DNA of 64,000 nt from Cavia porcellus (lineage: Eukaryota; Chordata; Mammalia; Rodentia; Caviidae): contig NW_026947699.1 in the NCBI RefSeq assembly GCF_034190915.1, positions 62,001-126,000 on the forward strand, read 5' to 3'. The position numbers and the translations under genes were made by a program. The notes beneath the pieces were generated by a model. The model was given only the letters and a program-made list of their open reading frames with translations, had not been told where the DNA came from and searched no databases. The number at the start of each line of letters is the position of its first letter. Position 1 is the stretch's first letter. Below, piece by piece: positions 41,908-55,038 of the stretch.

Positions 41908-42845
41908 ACTAGTGAATGTAATGTGACACACACCTGTACAATGCGCACCACCCCGTGATGTTTTTCTCACTCCTACTAGTGAATGTAATGTGACCCACAC
42001 CCGTACAATGCGCACCACCCCGTGATATTTTTCTCACTCCTACTAGTGAATGTAATGTGACACACACCCGTACAATGCGCACCACCCCGTGATGTTTTTC
42101 TCACTCCTACTAGTCAATGTAATGTGACACACACCCGTACAATGCGCACCACCCCGTGATGTTTTTCTCACTCCTACTAGTCAATGTAATGTGACACACA
42201 CCCGTACAATGCGCACCACCCCGTGATTTTTTTCTCACTCCTACTAGTGAATGTAATGTGACACACACCCGTACAATGCGCACCACCCCGTGATGTTTTT
42301 CTCACTCCTACTAGTGAATGTAATGTGACACACACCCGTACAATGCGCACCACCCCGTGATGTTTTTCTCACTCCTACTAGTGAATGTAATGTGACACAC
42401 ACCCGTACAATGCGCACCACCCCGTGATGTTTTCCTCACTCCTACTAGTGAATGTAATGTGACACACACCCGTACAATGCGCACCACCCCGTGATGTTTT
42501 TCTCACTCCTACTAGTGAATGTAATGTGACACACATCCGTACAATGCGCACCACCCCGTGATGTTTTTCTCACTCCTACTAGTGAATGTAATGTGACACA
42601 CACCCATACAATGCGCACCACCCCGTGATGTTTTTCTCACTCCTACTAGTGAATCTAATGTGACACACACCCATACAATGCGCACCACCCCCTGATGTTT
42701 TTCTCACTCCTACTAGTGAATCTAATGTGACACACACCCATAAAATGCGCACCACCCCGTGATGTTTTTCTCACTCCTACTAGTGAATCTAATGTGACAC
42801 ACACCCATACAATGCGCACCACCCCGTGATGTTTTTCTCACTCCT
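41908..42845 (+). repeat. GTGAC-subfamily block 5 (14 monomers)
   Basis: This is the D2 copy of block 1 at +9,447, with CCTGTAC (41933) and GACCCAC (41992). Confidence 0.92.
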
Positions 42846-43247
42846 ACTAGTAAATCTAATGTAACACACACCCGTACAATGCGCACCACCCCGTGATGTT
42901 TTTCTCACTCCTACTAGTGAATCTAATGTAACACACACCCATACAATGCGCACCACCCCGTGATGTTTTTCTCACTCCTACTACTGAATGTAATGTAACA
43001 CACACCCATACAATGCGCACCACCCCGTGATGTTTTTCTCACTCCTACTAGTGAATGTAATGTAACACACACCCATACAATGCGCACCACCCCGTGATGT
43101 TTTTCTCACTGCTACTAGTGAATGTAATGTAACACACACCCATACAATGCGCACCACCCCGTGATGTTTTTCTCACTGCTACTAGTGATTGTAATGTAAC
43201 ACACACCCATACAGTGCGCACCACCCCGTGATGTTTTTCTCACTCCT
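42846..43247 (+). repeat. GTAAC spacer, D2 copy (6 monomers)
   Basis: This is the D2 copy of 33399-33800, with TAAATCT at 42851. Confidence 0.9.
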
Positions 43248-44654
43248 ACTAGTGAATCTAATGTGACACACACCGGTACAATGCGCACCACCCCGTGATG
43301 TTTTTCTCACTCCTACTAGTGAATCTAATGTGACACACACCCGTACAATGCGCACCACCCCGTGATGTTTTTCTCACTCCTAATAGTGAATCTAATGTGA
43401 CACACACCCGTACAATGCGCACCACCCCGTGATGTTTTTCTCACTCCTACTAGTGAATCTAATGTGACACACACCCGTACAATGCGCACCACCCCGTGAT
43501 GTTTTTCACACTCATACTACTGAATCTAATGTGACACACACCCGTACAATGCGCACCACCCCGTGATGTTTTTCTCACTCCTACTAGTGAATCTAATGTG
43601 ACACACACCAGTACAATGCGCACCACCCCGTGATGTTTTTCTCACTCCTACTAGTGAATCTAATGTGACACACACCCGTACAATGCGCACCACCCCGTGA
43701 TGTTTTTCTCACTCCTGCTAGTGAATGTAATGTGACACACACCCGTACAATGCGCACCACCCCGTGATGTTTTTCTCACTCCTGCTAGTGAATGTAATGT
43801 GACACACACCCATACAATGCGCACCACACCGTGATGTTTTTCTCACTCCTACTAGTGAATGTAATGTGACACACACCCGTACAATGCGCACCACCCCGTG
43901 ATGTTTTTCTCACTCCTACTAGTCAATGTAATGTGACACACACCTGTACAATGCGCACCACCCCGTGATGTTTTTCTCACTCCTACTAGTCAATGTAATG
44001 TGACACACACCCGTACAATGCGCACCACCCCGTGATTTTTTTCTCACTCCTACTAGTGAATGTAATGTGACACACACCCGTACAATGCGCACCACCCCGT
44101 GATGTTTTTCTCACTCCTACTAGTGAATGTAATGTGACACACACCCGTACAATGCGCACCACCCCGTGATGTTTTTCTCACTCCTACTAGTGAATGTAAT
44201 GTGACACACACCCGTACAATGCGCACCACCCCGTGATGTTTTCCTCACTCCTACTAGTGAATGTAATGTGACACACACCCGTACAATGCGCACCACCCCG
44301 TGATGTTTTTCTCACTCCTACTAGTGAATGTAATGTGACACACATCCGTACAATGCGCACCACCCCGTGATGTTTTTCTCACTCCTACTAGTGAATGTAA
44401 TGTGACACACACCCATACAATGCGCACCACCCCGTGATGTTTTTCTCACTCCTACTAGTGAATCTAATGTGACACACACCCATACAATGCGCACCACCCC
44501 CTGATGTTTTTCTCACTCCTACTAGTGAATCTAATGTGACACACACCCATAAAATGCGCACCACCCCGTGATGTTTTTCTCACTCCTACTAGTGAATCTA
44601 ATGTGACACACACCCATACAATGCGCACCACCCCGTGATGTTTTTCTCACTCCT
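43248..44654 (+). repeat. GTGAC-subfamily block 6 (21 monomers)
   Basis: This is the D2 copy of block 2: GGTAC 43275, CACACTCATAC 43507, CCAGTAC 43608 and AAAATG near 44548. Confidence 0.92.
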
Positions 44655-45859
44655 ACTAGTGAATCTAATGTAACACACACCCATACAATGCGCACCACCC
44701 CGTGATGTTTTTCTCACTCCTACTTGTGAATCTAATGTAACACACACCCATACAATGCGCACCACCCCGTGATGTTTTTCTCACTCCTACTACTGAATGT
44801 AATGTAACACACACCCATACAATGCGCACCACCCGTGATGTTTTTCTCACTCCTACTAGTGAATGTAATGTAACACACACCCATACAATGCGCACCACCC
44901 CGTGATGTTTTTCTCACTGCTACTAGTGAATGTAATGTAACACACACCCATACAGTGCGCACCACCCCGTGATGTTTTTCTCACTGCTACTAGTGAATGT
45001 AATGTAACACACACCCATACAATGCGCACCACCCCGTGATGTTTTTCTCACTGCTACTAGTGAATGTAATGTAACACACACCCATACAATGCGCACCACC
45101 CCGTGATGTTTTTCTCACTCCTACTAGTGAATGTAATGTAACACACACCCATACAATGCGCACCACCCTGTGATGTTTTTCTCACTCCTACTAGTGAATG
45201 TAATGTAACACACACCCATACAATGCGCACCACCCCGTGATGTTTTTCTCACTCCTACTAGTGAATGTAATGTAACACACACCCATACAATGCGCACCAC
45301 CCCGTGATGTTTTTCTCACTCCTACTAGTGAATGTAATGTAACACACACCCATACAATGCGCACCACCCCGTGATGTTTTTCTCACTGCTACTAGTGAAT
45401 GTAATGTAACACACACCCATACAATGCGCACCACCCCGTGATGATTTTCTCACTCCTACTAGTGAATGTAATGTAACACACACCCATACAATGCGCACCA
45501 CCCCGTGATGTTTTTCTCACTGCTACTAGTGAATCTAATGTAACACACACCCATACAATGCGCACCACCCCGTGATGTTTTTCTCACTCCTACTAGTGAA
45601 TCTAATGTAACACACACCCATACAATGCGCACCACCCCGTGATGTTTTTCTCACTCCTACTAGTGATTCTAATGTAACACACACCCATACAATGCGCAAC
45701 ACCCCGTGATGTTTTTCTCACTCCTACTAGTGATTCTAATGTAACACACACCCATACAATGCGCACCACCCCGTGATGTTTTTCTCACTGCTACTAGTGA
45801 ATGTAATGTAACACACACCCATACAGTGCGCACCACCCCGTGATGTTTTTCTCACTCCT
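44655..45859 (+). repeat. 18-monomer GTAAC cassette, copy 3 (1 bp short)
   Basis: This is the D2 copy of cassette 1. An independent deletion of one C at about 44831 (ACCACCCGTG) makes it 1,205 bp. The same change arose separately in zone B. Confidence 0.9.
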
Positions 45860-47869
45860 ACTAGTGAATCTAATGTGACACACACCGGTACAATGCGCAC
45901 CACCCCGTGATGTTTTTCTCACTCCTACTAGTGAATCTAATGTGACACACACCCGTACAATGCGCACCACCCCGTGATGTTTTTCTCACTCCTACTAGTG
46001 AATCTAATGTGACACACACCCGTACAATGCGCACCACCCCGTGATGTTTTTCTCACTCATACTACTGAATCTAATGTGACACACACCCGTACAATGCGCA
46101 CCACCCCGTGATGTTTTTCTCACTCCTACTAGTGAATCTAATGTGACACACACCTGTACAATGCGCACCACCCCGTGATGTTTTTCTCACTCCTAATAGT
46201 GAATCTAATGTGACACACACCCGTACAATGCGCACCACCCCGTGATGTTTTTCTCACTCCTACTAGTGAATCTAATGTGACACACACCCGTACAATGCGC
46301 ACCACCCCGTGATGTTTTTCTCACTCATACTACTGAATCTAATGTGACACACACCCGTACAATGCGCACCACCCCGTGATGTTTTTCTCACTCCTACTAG
46401 TGAATCTAATGTGACACACACCTGTACAATGCGCACCACCCCGTGATGTTTTTCTCACTCCTACTAGTGAATCTAATGTGACACACACCCGTACAATGCG
46501 CACCACCCCGTGATGTTTTTCTCACTCCTGCTAGTGAATGTAATGTGACACACACCCGTACAATGCGCACGACCCCGTGATGTTTTTCTCACTCCTGCTA
46601 GTGAATGTAATGTGACACACACCCATACAATGCGCACCACACCGTGATGTTTTTCTCACTCCTACTAGTGAATGTAATGTGACACACACCCGTACAATGC
46701 GCACCACCCCGTGATGTTTTTCTCACTCCTACTAGTGAATGTAATGTGACACACACCCGTACAATGCGCACCACCCCGTGATGTTTTTCTCACTCCTACT
46801 AGTCAATGTAATGTGACACACACCCGTACAATGCGCACCACCCCGTGATTTTTTTCTCACTCCTACTAGTGAATGTAATGTGACACACACCCGTACAATG
46901 CGCACCACCCCGTGATGTTTTTCTCACTCCTACTAGTGAATGTAATGTGACACACACCCGTACAATGCGCACCACCCCGTGATGTTTTTCTCACTCCTAC
47001 TAGTGAATGTAATGTGACACACACCCGTACAATGCGCACCACCCCGTGATATTTTTCTCACTCCTACTAGTGAATGTAATGTGACACACACCCGTACAAT
47101 GCGCACCACCCCGTGATGTTTTTCTCACTCCTACTAGTCAATGTAATGTGACACACACCCGTACAATGCGCACCACCCCGTGATGTTTTTCTCACTCCTA
47201 CTAGTCAATGTAATGTGACACACACCCGTACAATGCGCACCACCCCGTGATTTTTTTCTCACTCCTACTAGTGAATGTAATGTGACACACACCCGTACAA
47301 TGCGCACCACCCCGTGATGTTTTTCTCACTCCTACTAGTGAATGTAATGTGACACACACCCGTACAATGCGCACCACCCCGTGATGTTTTCCTCACTCCT
47401 ACTAGTGAATGTAATGTGACACACACCCGTACAATGCGCACCACCCCGTGATGTTTTCCTCACTCCTACTAGTGAATGTAATGTGACACACACCCGTACA
47501 ATGCGCACCACCCCGTGATGTTTTTCTCACTCCTACTAGTGAATGTAATGTGACACACATCCGTACAATGCGCACCACCCCGTGATGTTTTTCTCACTCC
47601 TACTAGTGAATGTAATGTGACACACACCCATACAATGCGCACCACCCCGTGATGTTTTTCTCACTCCTACTAGTGAATCTAATGTGACACACACCCATAC
47701 AATGCGCACCACCCCCTGATGTTTTTCTCACTCCTACTAGTGAATCTAATGTGACACACACCCATAAAATGCGCACCACCCCGTGATGTTTTTCTCACTC
47801 CTACTAGTGAATCTAATGTGACACACACCCATACAATGCGCACCACCCCGTGATGTTTTTCTCACTCCT
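45860..47869 (+). repeat. GTGAC-subfamily block 7 (30 monomers)
   Basis: This is the D2 copy of block 3, with GCACGACC at 46567. GACCCAC has become GACACAC and there are two consecutive TTTTCCTC monomers (about 47388 and 47454). Confidence 0.92.
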
Positions 47870-49075
47870 ACTAGTGAATCTAATGTAACACACACCCATA
47901 CAATGCGCACCACCCCGTGATGTTTTTCTCACTCCTACTAGTGAATCTAATGTAACACACACCCATACAATGCGCACCACCCCGTGATGTTTTTCTCACT
48001 CCTACTACTGAATGTAATGTAACACACACCCATACAATGCGCACCACCCCGTGATGTTTTTCTCACTCCTACTAGTGAATGTAATGTAACACACACCCAT
48101 ACAATGCGCACCACCCCGTGATGTTTTTCTCACTGCTACTAGTGAATGTAATGTAACACACACCCATACAGTGCGCACCACCCCGTGATGTTTTTCTCAC
48201 TGCTACTAGTGAATGTAATGTAACACACACCCATACAATGCGCACCACCCCGTGATGTTTTTCTCACTGCTACTAGTGAATGTAATGTAACACACACCCA
48301 TACAATGCGCACCACCCCGTGATGTTTTTCTCACTCCTACTAGTGAATGTAATGTAACACACACCCATACAATGCGCACCACCCTGTGATGTTTTTCTCA
48401 CTCCTACTAGTGAATGTAATGTAACACACACCCATACAATGCGCACCACCCCGTGATGTTTTTCTCACTCCTACTAGTGAATGTAATGTAACACACACCC
48501 ATACAATGCGCACCACCCCGTGATGTTTTTCTCACTCCTACTAGTGAATGTAATGTAACACACACCCATACAATGCGCACCACCCCGTGATGTTTTTCTC
48601 ACTGCTACTAGTGAATGTAATGTAACACACACCCATACAATGCGCACCACCCCGTGATGATTTTCTCACTCCTACTAGTGAATGTAATGTAACACACACC
48701 CATACAATGCGCACCACCCCGTGATGTTTTTCTCACTGCTACTAGTGAATCTAATGTAACACACACCCATACAATGCGCACCACCCCGTGATGTTTTTCT
48801 CACTCCTACTAGTGAATCTAATGTAACACACACCCATACAATGCGCACCACCCCGTGATGTTTTTCTCACTCCTACTAGTGATTCTAATGTAACACACAC
48901 CCATACAATGCGCAACACCCCGTGATGTTTTTCTCACTCCTACTAGTGATTCTAATGTAACACACACCCATACAATGCGCACCACCCCGTGATGTTTTTC
49001 TCACTGCTACTAGTGAATGTAATGTAACACACACCCATACAATGCGCACCACCCCGTGATGTTTTTCTCACTCCT
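47870..49075 (+). repeat. 18-monomer GTAAC cassette, copy 4
   Basis: This is the D2 copy of cassette 2, with CTACTG near 48004, GATGATT near 48656 and GTGATTCT near 48888. Confidence 0.9.
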
Positions 49076-50348
49076 ACTAGTGAATGTAATGTGACACACA
49101 CCCATACAATGCGCACCACCCCGTGATGTTTTTCTCACTCCTACTAGTGAATCTAATGTGACACACACCCATACAATGCGCACCACCCCGTGATGTTTTT
49201 CTCACTCCTACTAATGAATCTAATGTGACACACACCCATAAAATGCGCACCACCCCGTGATGTTTTTCTCACTCCTACTAGTGAATCTAATGTGACACAC
49301 ACCTGTACAATGCGCACCACCCCGTGATGTTTTTCTCACTCCTACTAGTGAATCTAATGTGACACACACCCGTACAATGCGCACCACCCCGTGATGTTTT
49401 TCTCACTCCTGCTAGTGAATGTAATGTGACACACACCCGTACAATGCGCACCACCCCGTGATGTTTTTCTCACTCCTGCTAGTGAATGTAATGTGACACA
49501 CACCCATACAATGCGCACCACACCGTGATGTTTTTCTCACTCCTACTAGTGAATGTAATGTGACACACACCCGTACAATGCGCACCACCCCGTGATGTTT
49601 TTCTCACTCCTACTAGTCAATGTAATGTGACACACACCCGTACAATGCGCACCACCCCGTGATGTTTTTCTCACTCCTACTAGTCAATGTAATGTGACAC
49701 ACACCCGTACAATGCGCACCACCCCGTGATTTTTTTCTCACTCCTACTAGTGAATGTAATGTGACACACACCCGTACAATGCGCACCACCCCGTGATGTT
49801 TTTCTCACTCCTACTAGTGAATGTAATGTGACACACACCCGTACAATGCGCACCACCCCGTGATGTTTTTCTCACTCCTACTAGTGAATGTAATGTGACA
49901 CACACCCGTACAATGCGCACCACCCCGTGATGTTTTCCTCACTCCTACTAGTGAATGTAATGTGACACACACCCGTACAATGCGCACCACCCCGTGATGT
50001 TTTTCTCACTCCTACTAGTGAATGTAATGTGACACACATCCGAACAATGCGCACCACCCCGTGATGTTTTTCTCACTCCTACTAGTGAATGTAATGTGAC
50101 ACACACCCATACAATGCGCACCACACCGTGATGTTTTTCTCACTCCTACTAGTGAATCTAATGTGACACACACCCATACAATGCGCACCACCCCCTGATG
50201 TTTTTCTCACTCCTACTAGTGAATCTAATGTGACACACACCCATAAAATGCGCACCACCCCGTGATGTTTTTCTCACTCCTACTAGTGAATCTAATGTGA
50301 CACACACCCATACAATGCGCACCACCCCGTGATGTTTTTCTCACTCCT
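49076..50348 (+). repeat. GTGAC-subfamily block 8 (19 monomers)
   Basis: It starts like block 4 (CTAATG 49211, CCTGTAC, CCTGCTAG about 49407) but continues straight into the end of block 6 (second CCTGCTAG, CACACCGTG at 49515, GTCAATG, seven-T, TTTTCCTC). It is a fusion of the two block types. A CATCCGAAC variant at about 50040 is unique. Confidence 0.9.
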
Positions 50349-51554
50349 ACTAGTGAATCTAATGTAACACACACCCATACAATGCGCACCACCCCGTGAT
50401 GTTTTTCTCACTCCTACTAGTGAATCTAATGTAACACACACCCATACAATGCGCACCACCCCGTGATGTTTTTCTCACTCCTACTACTGAATGTAATGTA
50501 ACACACACCCATACAATGCGCACCACCCCGTGATGTTTTTCTCACTCCTACTAGTGAATGTAATGTAACACACACCCATACAATGCGCACCACCCCGTGA
50601 TGTTTTTCTCACTGCTACTAGTGAATGTAATGTAACACACACCCATACAGTGCGCACCACCCCGTGATGTTTTTCTCACTGCTACTAGTGAATGTAATGT
50701 AACACACACCCATACAATGCGCACCACCCCGTGATGTTTTTCTCACTGCTACTAGTGAATGTAATGTAACACACACCCATACAATGCGCACCACCCCGTG
50801 ATGTTTTTCTCACTCCTACTAGTGAATGTAATGTAACACACACCCATACAATGCGCACCACCCTGTGATGTTTTTCTCACTCCTACTAGTGAATGTAATG
50901 TAACACACACCCATACAATGCGCACCACCCCGTGATGTTTTTCTCACTCCTACTAGTGAATGTAATGTAACACACACCCATACAATGCGCACCACCCCGT
51001 GATGTTTTTCTCACTCCTACTAGTGAATGTAATGTAACACACACCCATACAATGCGCACCACCCCGTGATGTTTTTCTCACTGCTACTAGTGAATGTAAT
51101 GTAACACACACCCATACAATGCGCACCACCCCGTGATGATTTTCTCACTCCTACTAGTGAATGTAATGTAACACACACCCATACAATGCGCACCACCCCG
51201 TGATGTTTTTCTCACTGCTACTAGTGAATCTAATGTAACACACACCCATACAATGCGCACCACCCCGTGATGTTTTTCTCACTCCTACTAGTGAATCTAA
51301 TGTAACACACACCCATACAATGCGCACCACCCCGTGATGTTTTTCTCACTCCTACTAGTGATTCTAATGTAACACACACCCATACAATGCGCAACACCCC
51401 GTGATGTTTTTCTCACTCCTACTAGTGATTCTAATGTAACACACACCCATACAATGCGCACCACCCTGTGATGTTTTTCTCACTGCTACTAGTGAATGTA
51501 ATGTAACACACACCCATACAGTGCGCAACACCCCGTGATGTTTTTCTCACTCCT
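50349..51554 (+). repeat. 18-monomer GTAAC cassette, copy 5
   Basis: It has the usual marker order (CAGTGCGC about 50649, GATGATT about 51137, GTGATTCT about 51358). Private changes are CCCTGTG and GCAACACC in the last two monomers (about 51466 and 51525). Confidence 0.9.
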
Positions 51555-53564
51555 ACTAGTGAATCTAATGTGACACACACCGGTACAATGCGCACCACCC
51601 CGTGATGTTTTTCTCACTCCTACTAGTGAATCTAATGTGACACACACCCGTACAATGCGCACCACCCCGTGATGTTTTTCTCACTCCTACTAGTGAATCT
51701 AATGTGACACACACCCGTACAATGCGCACCACCCCGTGATGTTTTTCTCACTCATACTACTGAATCTAATGTGACACACACAAGTACAATGCGCACCACC
51801 CCGTGATGTTTTTCTCACTCCTACTAGTGAATCTAATGTGACACACACCTGTACAATGCGCACCACCCCGTGATGTTTTTCTCACTCCTAATAGTGAATC
51901 TAATGTGACACACACCCGTACAATGCGCACCACCCCGTGATGTTTTTCTCACTCCTACTAGTGAATCTAATGTGACACACACCCGTACAATGCGCACCAC
52001 CCCGTGATGTTTTTCTCACTCATACTACTGAATCTAATGTGACACACACCCGTACAATGCGCACCACCCCGTGATGTTTTTCTCACTCCTACTAGTGAAT
52101 CTAATGTGACACACACCTGTACAATGCGCACCACCCCGTGATGTTTTTCTCACTCCTACTAGTGAATCTAATGTGACACACACCCGTACAATGCGCACCA
52201 CCCCGTGATGTTTTTCTCACTCCTGCTAGTGAATGTAATGTGACACACACCCGTACAATGCGCACCACCCCGTGATGTTTTTCTCACTCCTGCTAGTGAA
52301 TGTAATGTGACACACACCCATACAATGCGCACCACACCGTGATGTTTTTCTCACTCCTACTAGTGAATGTAATGTGACACACACCCGTACAATGCGCACC
52401 ACCCCGTGATGTTTTTCTCACTCCTACTAGTGAATGTAATGTGACACACACCCGTACAATGCGCACCACCCCGTGATGTTTTTCTCACTCCTACTAGTCA
52501 ATGTAATGTGACACACACCCGTACAATGCGCACCACCCCGTGATTTTTTTCTCACTCCTACTAGTGAATGTAATGTGACACACACCCGTACAATGCGCAC
52601 CACCCCGTGATGTTTTTCTCACTCCTACTAGTGAATGTAATGTGACACACACCCGTACAATGCGCACCACCCCGTGATGTTTTTCTCACTCCTACTAGTG
52701 AATGTAATGTGACCCACACCCGTACAATGCGCACCACCCCGTGATATTTTTCTCACTCCTACTAGTGAATGTAATGTGACACACACCCGTACAATGCGCA
52801 CCACCCCGTGATGTTTTTCTCACTCCTACTAGTCAATGTAATGTGACACACACCCGTACAATGCGCACCACCCCGTGATGTTTTTCTCACTCCTACTAGT
52901 CAATGTAATGTGACACACACCCGTACAATGCGCACCACCCCGTGATTTTTTTCTCACTCCTACTAGTGAATGTAATGTGACACACACCCGTACAATGCGC
53001 ACCACCCCGTGATGTTTTTCTCACTCATACTAGTGAATGTAATGTGACACACACCCGTACAATGCGCACCACCCCGTGATGTTTTTCTCACTCCTACTAG
53101 TGAATGTAATGTGACACACACCCGTACAATGCGCACCACCCCGTGATGTTTTCCTCACTCCTACTAGTGAATGTGATGTGACACACACCCGTACAATGCG
53201 CACCACCCCGTGATGTTTTTCTCACTCCTACTAGTGAATGTAATGTGACACACATCCGTACAATGCGCACCACCCCGTGATGTTTTTCTCACTCCTACTA
53301 GTGAATGTAATGTGACACACACCCATACAATGCGCACCACCCCGTGATGTTTTTCTCACTCCTACTAGTGAATCTAATGTGACACACACCCATACAATGC
53401 GCACCACCCCCTGATGTTTTTCTCACTCCTACTTGTGAATCTAATGTGACACACACCCATAAAATGCGCACCACCCCGTGATGTTTTTCTCACTCCTACT
53501 AGTGAATCTAATGTGACACACACCCATACAATGCGCACCACCCCGTGATGTTTTTCTCACTCCT
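51555..53564 (+). repeat. GTGAC-subfamily block 9 (30 monomers)
   Basis: This is a third copy of the 30-monomer block with the same order (GGTAC, CTCATACTACTG, TAATAG, CACACCGTG, GACCCAC near 52711, TTTTCCTC). Private changes: CAAGTAC (about 51780), CTCATACTAG (about 53026), GTGATGTGAC (about 53173) and ACTTGTG (about 53431). Confidence 0.92.
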
Positions 53565-54770
53565 ACTAGTGAATCTAATGTAACACACACCCATACAATG
53601 CGCACCACCCCGTGATGTTTTTCTCACTCCTACTAGTGAATCTAATGTAACACACACCCATACAATGCGCACCACCCCGTGATGTTTTTCTCACTCCTAC
53701 TAGTGAATGTAATGTAACACACACCCATACAATGCGCACCACCCCGTGATGTTTTTCTCACTCCTACTAGTGAATGTAATGTAACACACACCCATACAAT
53801 GCGCACCACCCCGTGATGTTTTTCTCACTGCTACTAGTGAATGTAATGTAACACACACCCATACAGTGCGCACCACCCCGTGATGTTTTTCTCACTGCTA
53901 CTAGTGAATGTAATGTAACACACACCCATACAATGCGCACCACCCCGTTATGTTTTTCTCACTGCTACTAGTGAATGTAATGTAACACACACCCATACAA
54001 TGCGCACCACCCCGTGATGTTTTTCTCACTCCTACTAGTGAATGTAATGTAACACACACCCATACAATGCGCACCACCCTGTGATGTTTTTCTCACTCCT
54101 ACTAGTGAATGTAATGTAACACACACCCATACAATGCGCACCACCCCGTGATGTTTTTCTCACTCCTACTAGTGAATGTAATGTAACACACACCCATACA
54201 ATGCGCACCACCCCGTGATGTTTTTCTCACTCCTACTAGTGAATGTAATGTAACACACACCCATACAATGCGCACCACCCCGTGATGTTTTTCTCACTGC
54301 TACTAGTGAATGTAATGTAACACACACCCATACAATGCGCACCACCCCGTGATGATTTTCTCACTCCTACTAGTGAATGTAATGTAACACACACCCATAC
54401 AATGCGCACCACCCCGTGATGTTTTTCTCACTGCTACTAGTGAATCTAATGTAACACACACCCATACAATGCGCACCACCCCGTGATGTTTTTCTCACTC
54501 CTACTAGTGAATCTAATGTAACACACACCCATACAATGCGCACCACCCCGTGATGTTTTTCTCACTCCTACTAGTGATTCTAATGTAACACACACCCATA
54601 CAATGCGCAACACCCCGTGATGTTTTTCTCACTCCTACTAGTGATTCTAATGTAACACACACCCATACAATGCGCACCACCCCGTGATGTTTTTCTCACT
54701 GCTACTAGTGAATGTAATGTAACACACACCCATACAATGCGCACCACCCCGTGATGTTTTTCTCACTCCT
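53565..54770 (+). repeat. 18-monomer GTAAC cassette, copy 6
   Basis: Markers are CAGTGCGC 53864, GATGATT near 54353 and GTGATTCT near 54574. CTACTG is absent and a CGTTATG change occurs at about 53947. Confidence 0.9.
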
Positions 54771-55038
54771 ACTAGTGAATGTAATGTGACACACACCCAT
54801 ACAATGCGCACCACCCCGTGATGTTTTTCTCACTCCTACTAGTGAATCTAATGTGACACACACCCATACAATGCGCACCACCCCGTGATGTTTTTCTCAC
54901 TCCTACTAATGAATCTAATGTGACACACACCCATAAAATGCGCACCACCCCGTGATGTTTTTCTCACTCCTACTAGTGAATCTAATGTGACACACACCCA
55001 TACAATGCGCACCACCCCGTGATGTTTTTCTCACTCCT
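54771..55038 (+). repeat. GTGAC-subfamily block 10 (4 monomers), last in the window
   Basis: Four 18G monomers, all with CCCATAC or AAAATG, include CTAATGAATC near 54907 as at the start of blocks 4 and 8. Downstream of 55038 I saw no GTGAC monomer. Confidence 0.9.

Larger units (their letters stand above)
40100..49471 (+). repeat. 141-monomer duplication, copy D2
   Basis: This is the downstream copy of D1. Differences noticed by eye are few: a one-base deletion in ACCACCCGTG at about 44831, GACACAC at about 47020 where D1 has GACCCAC, and TTTTCCTC at about 47388 where D1 has TTTTTCTC. Such high similarity implies a recent event or an assembly duplication. Confidence 0.9.
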
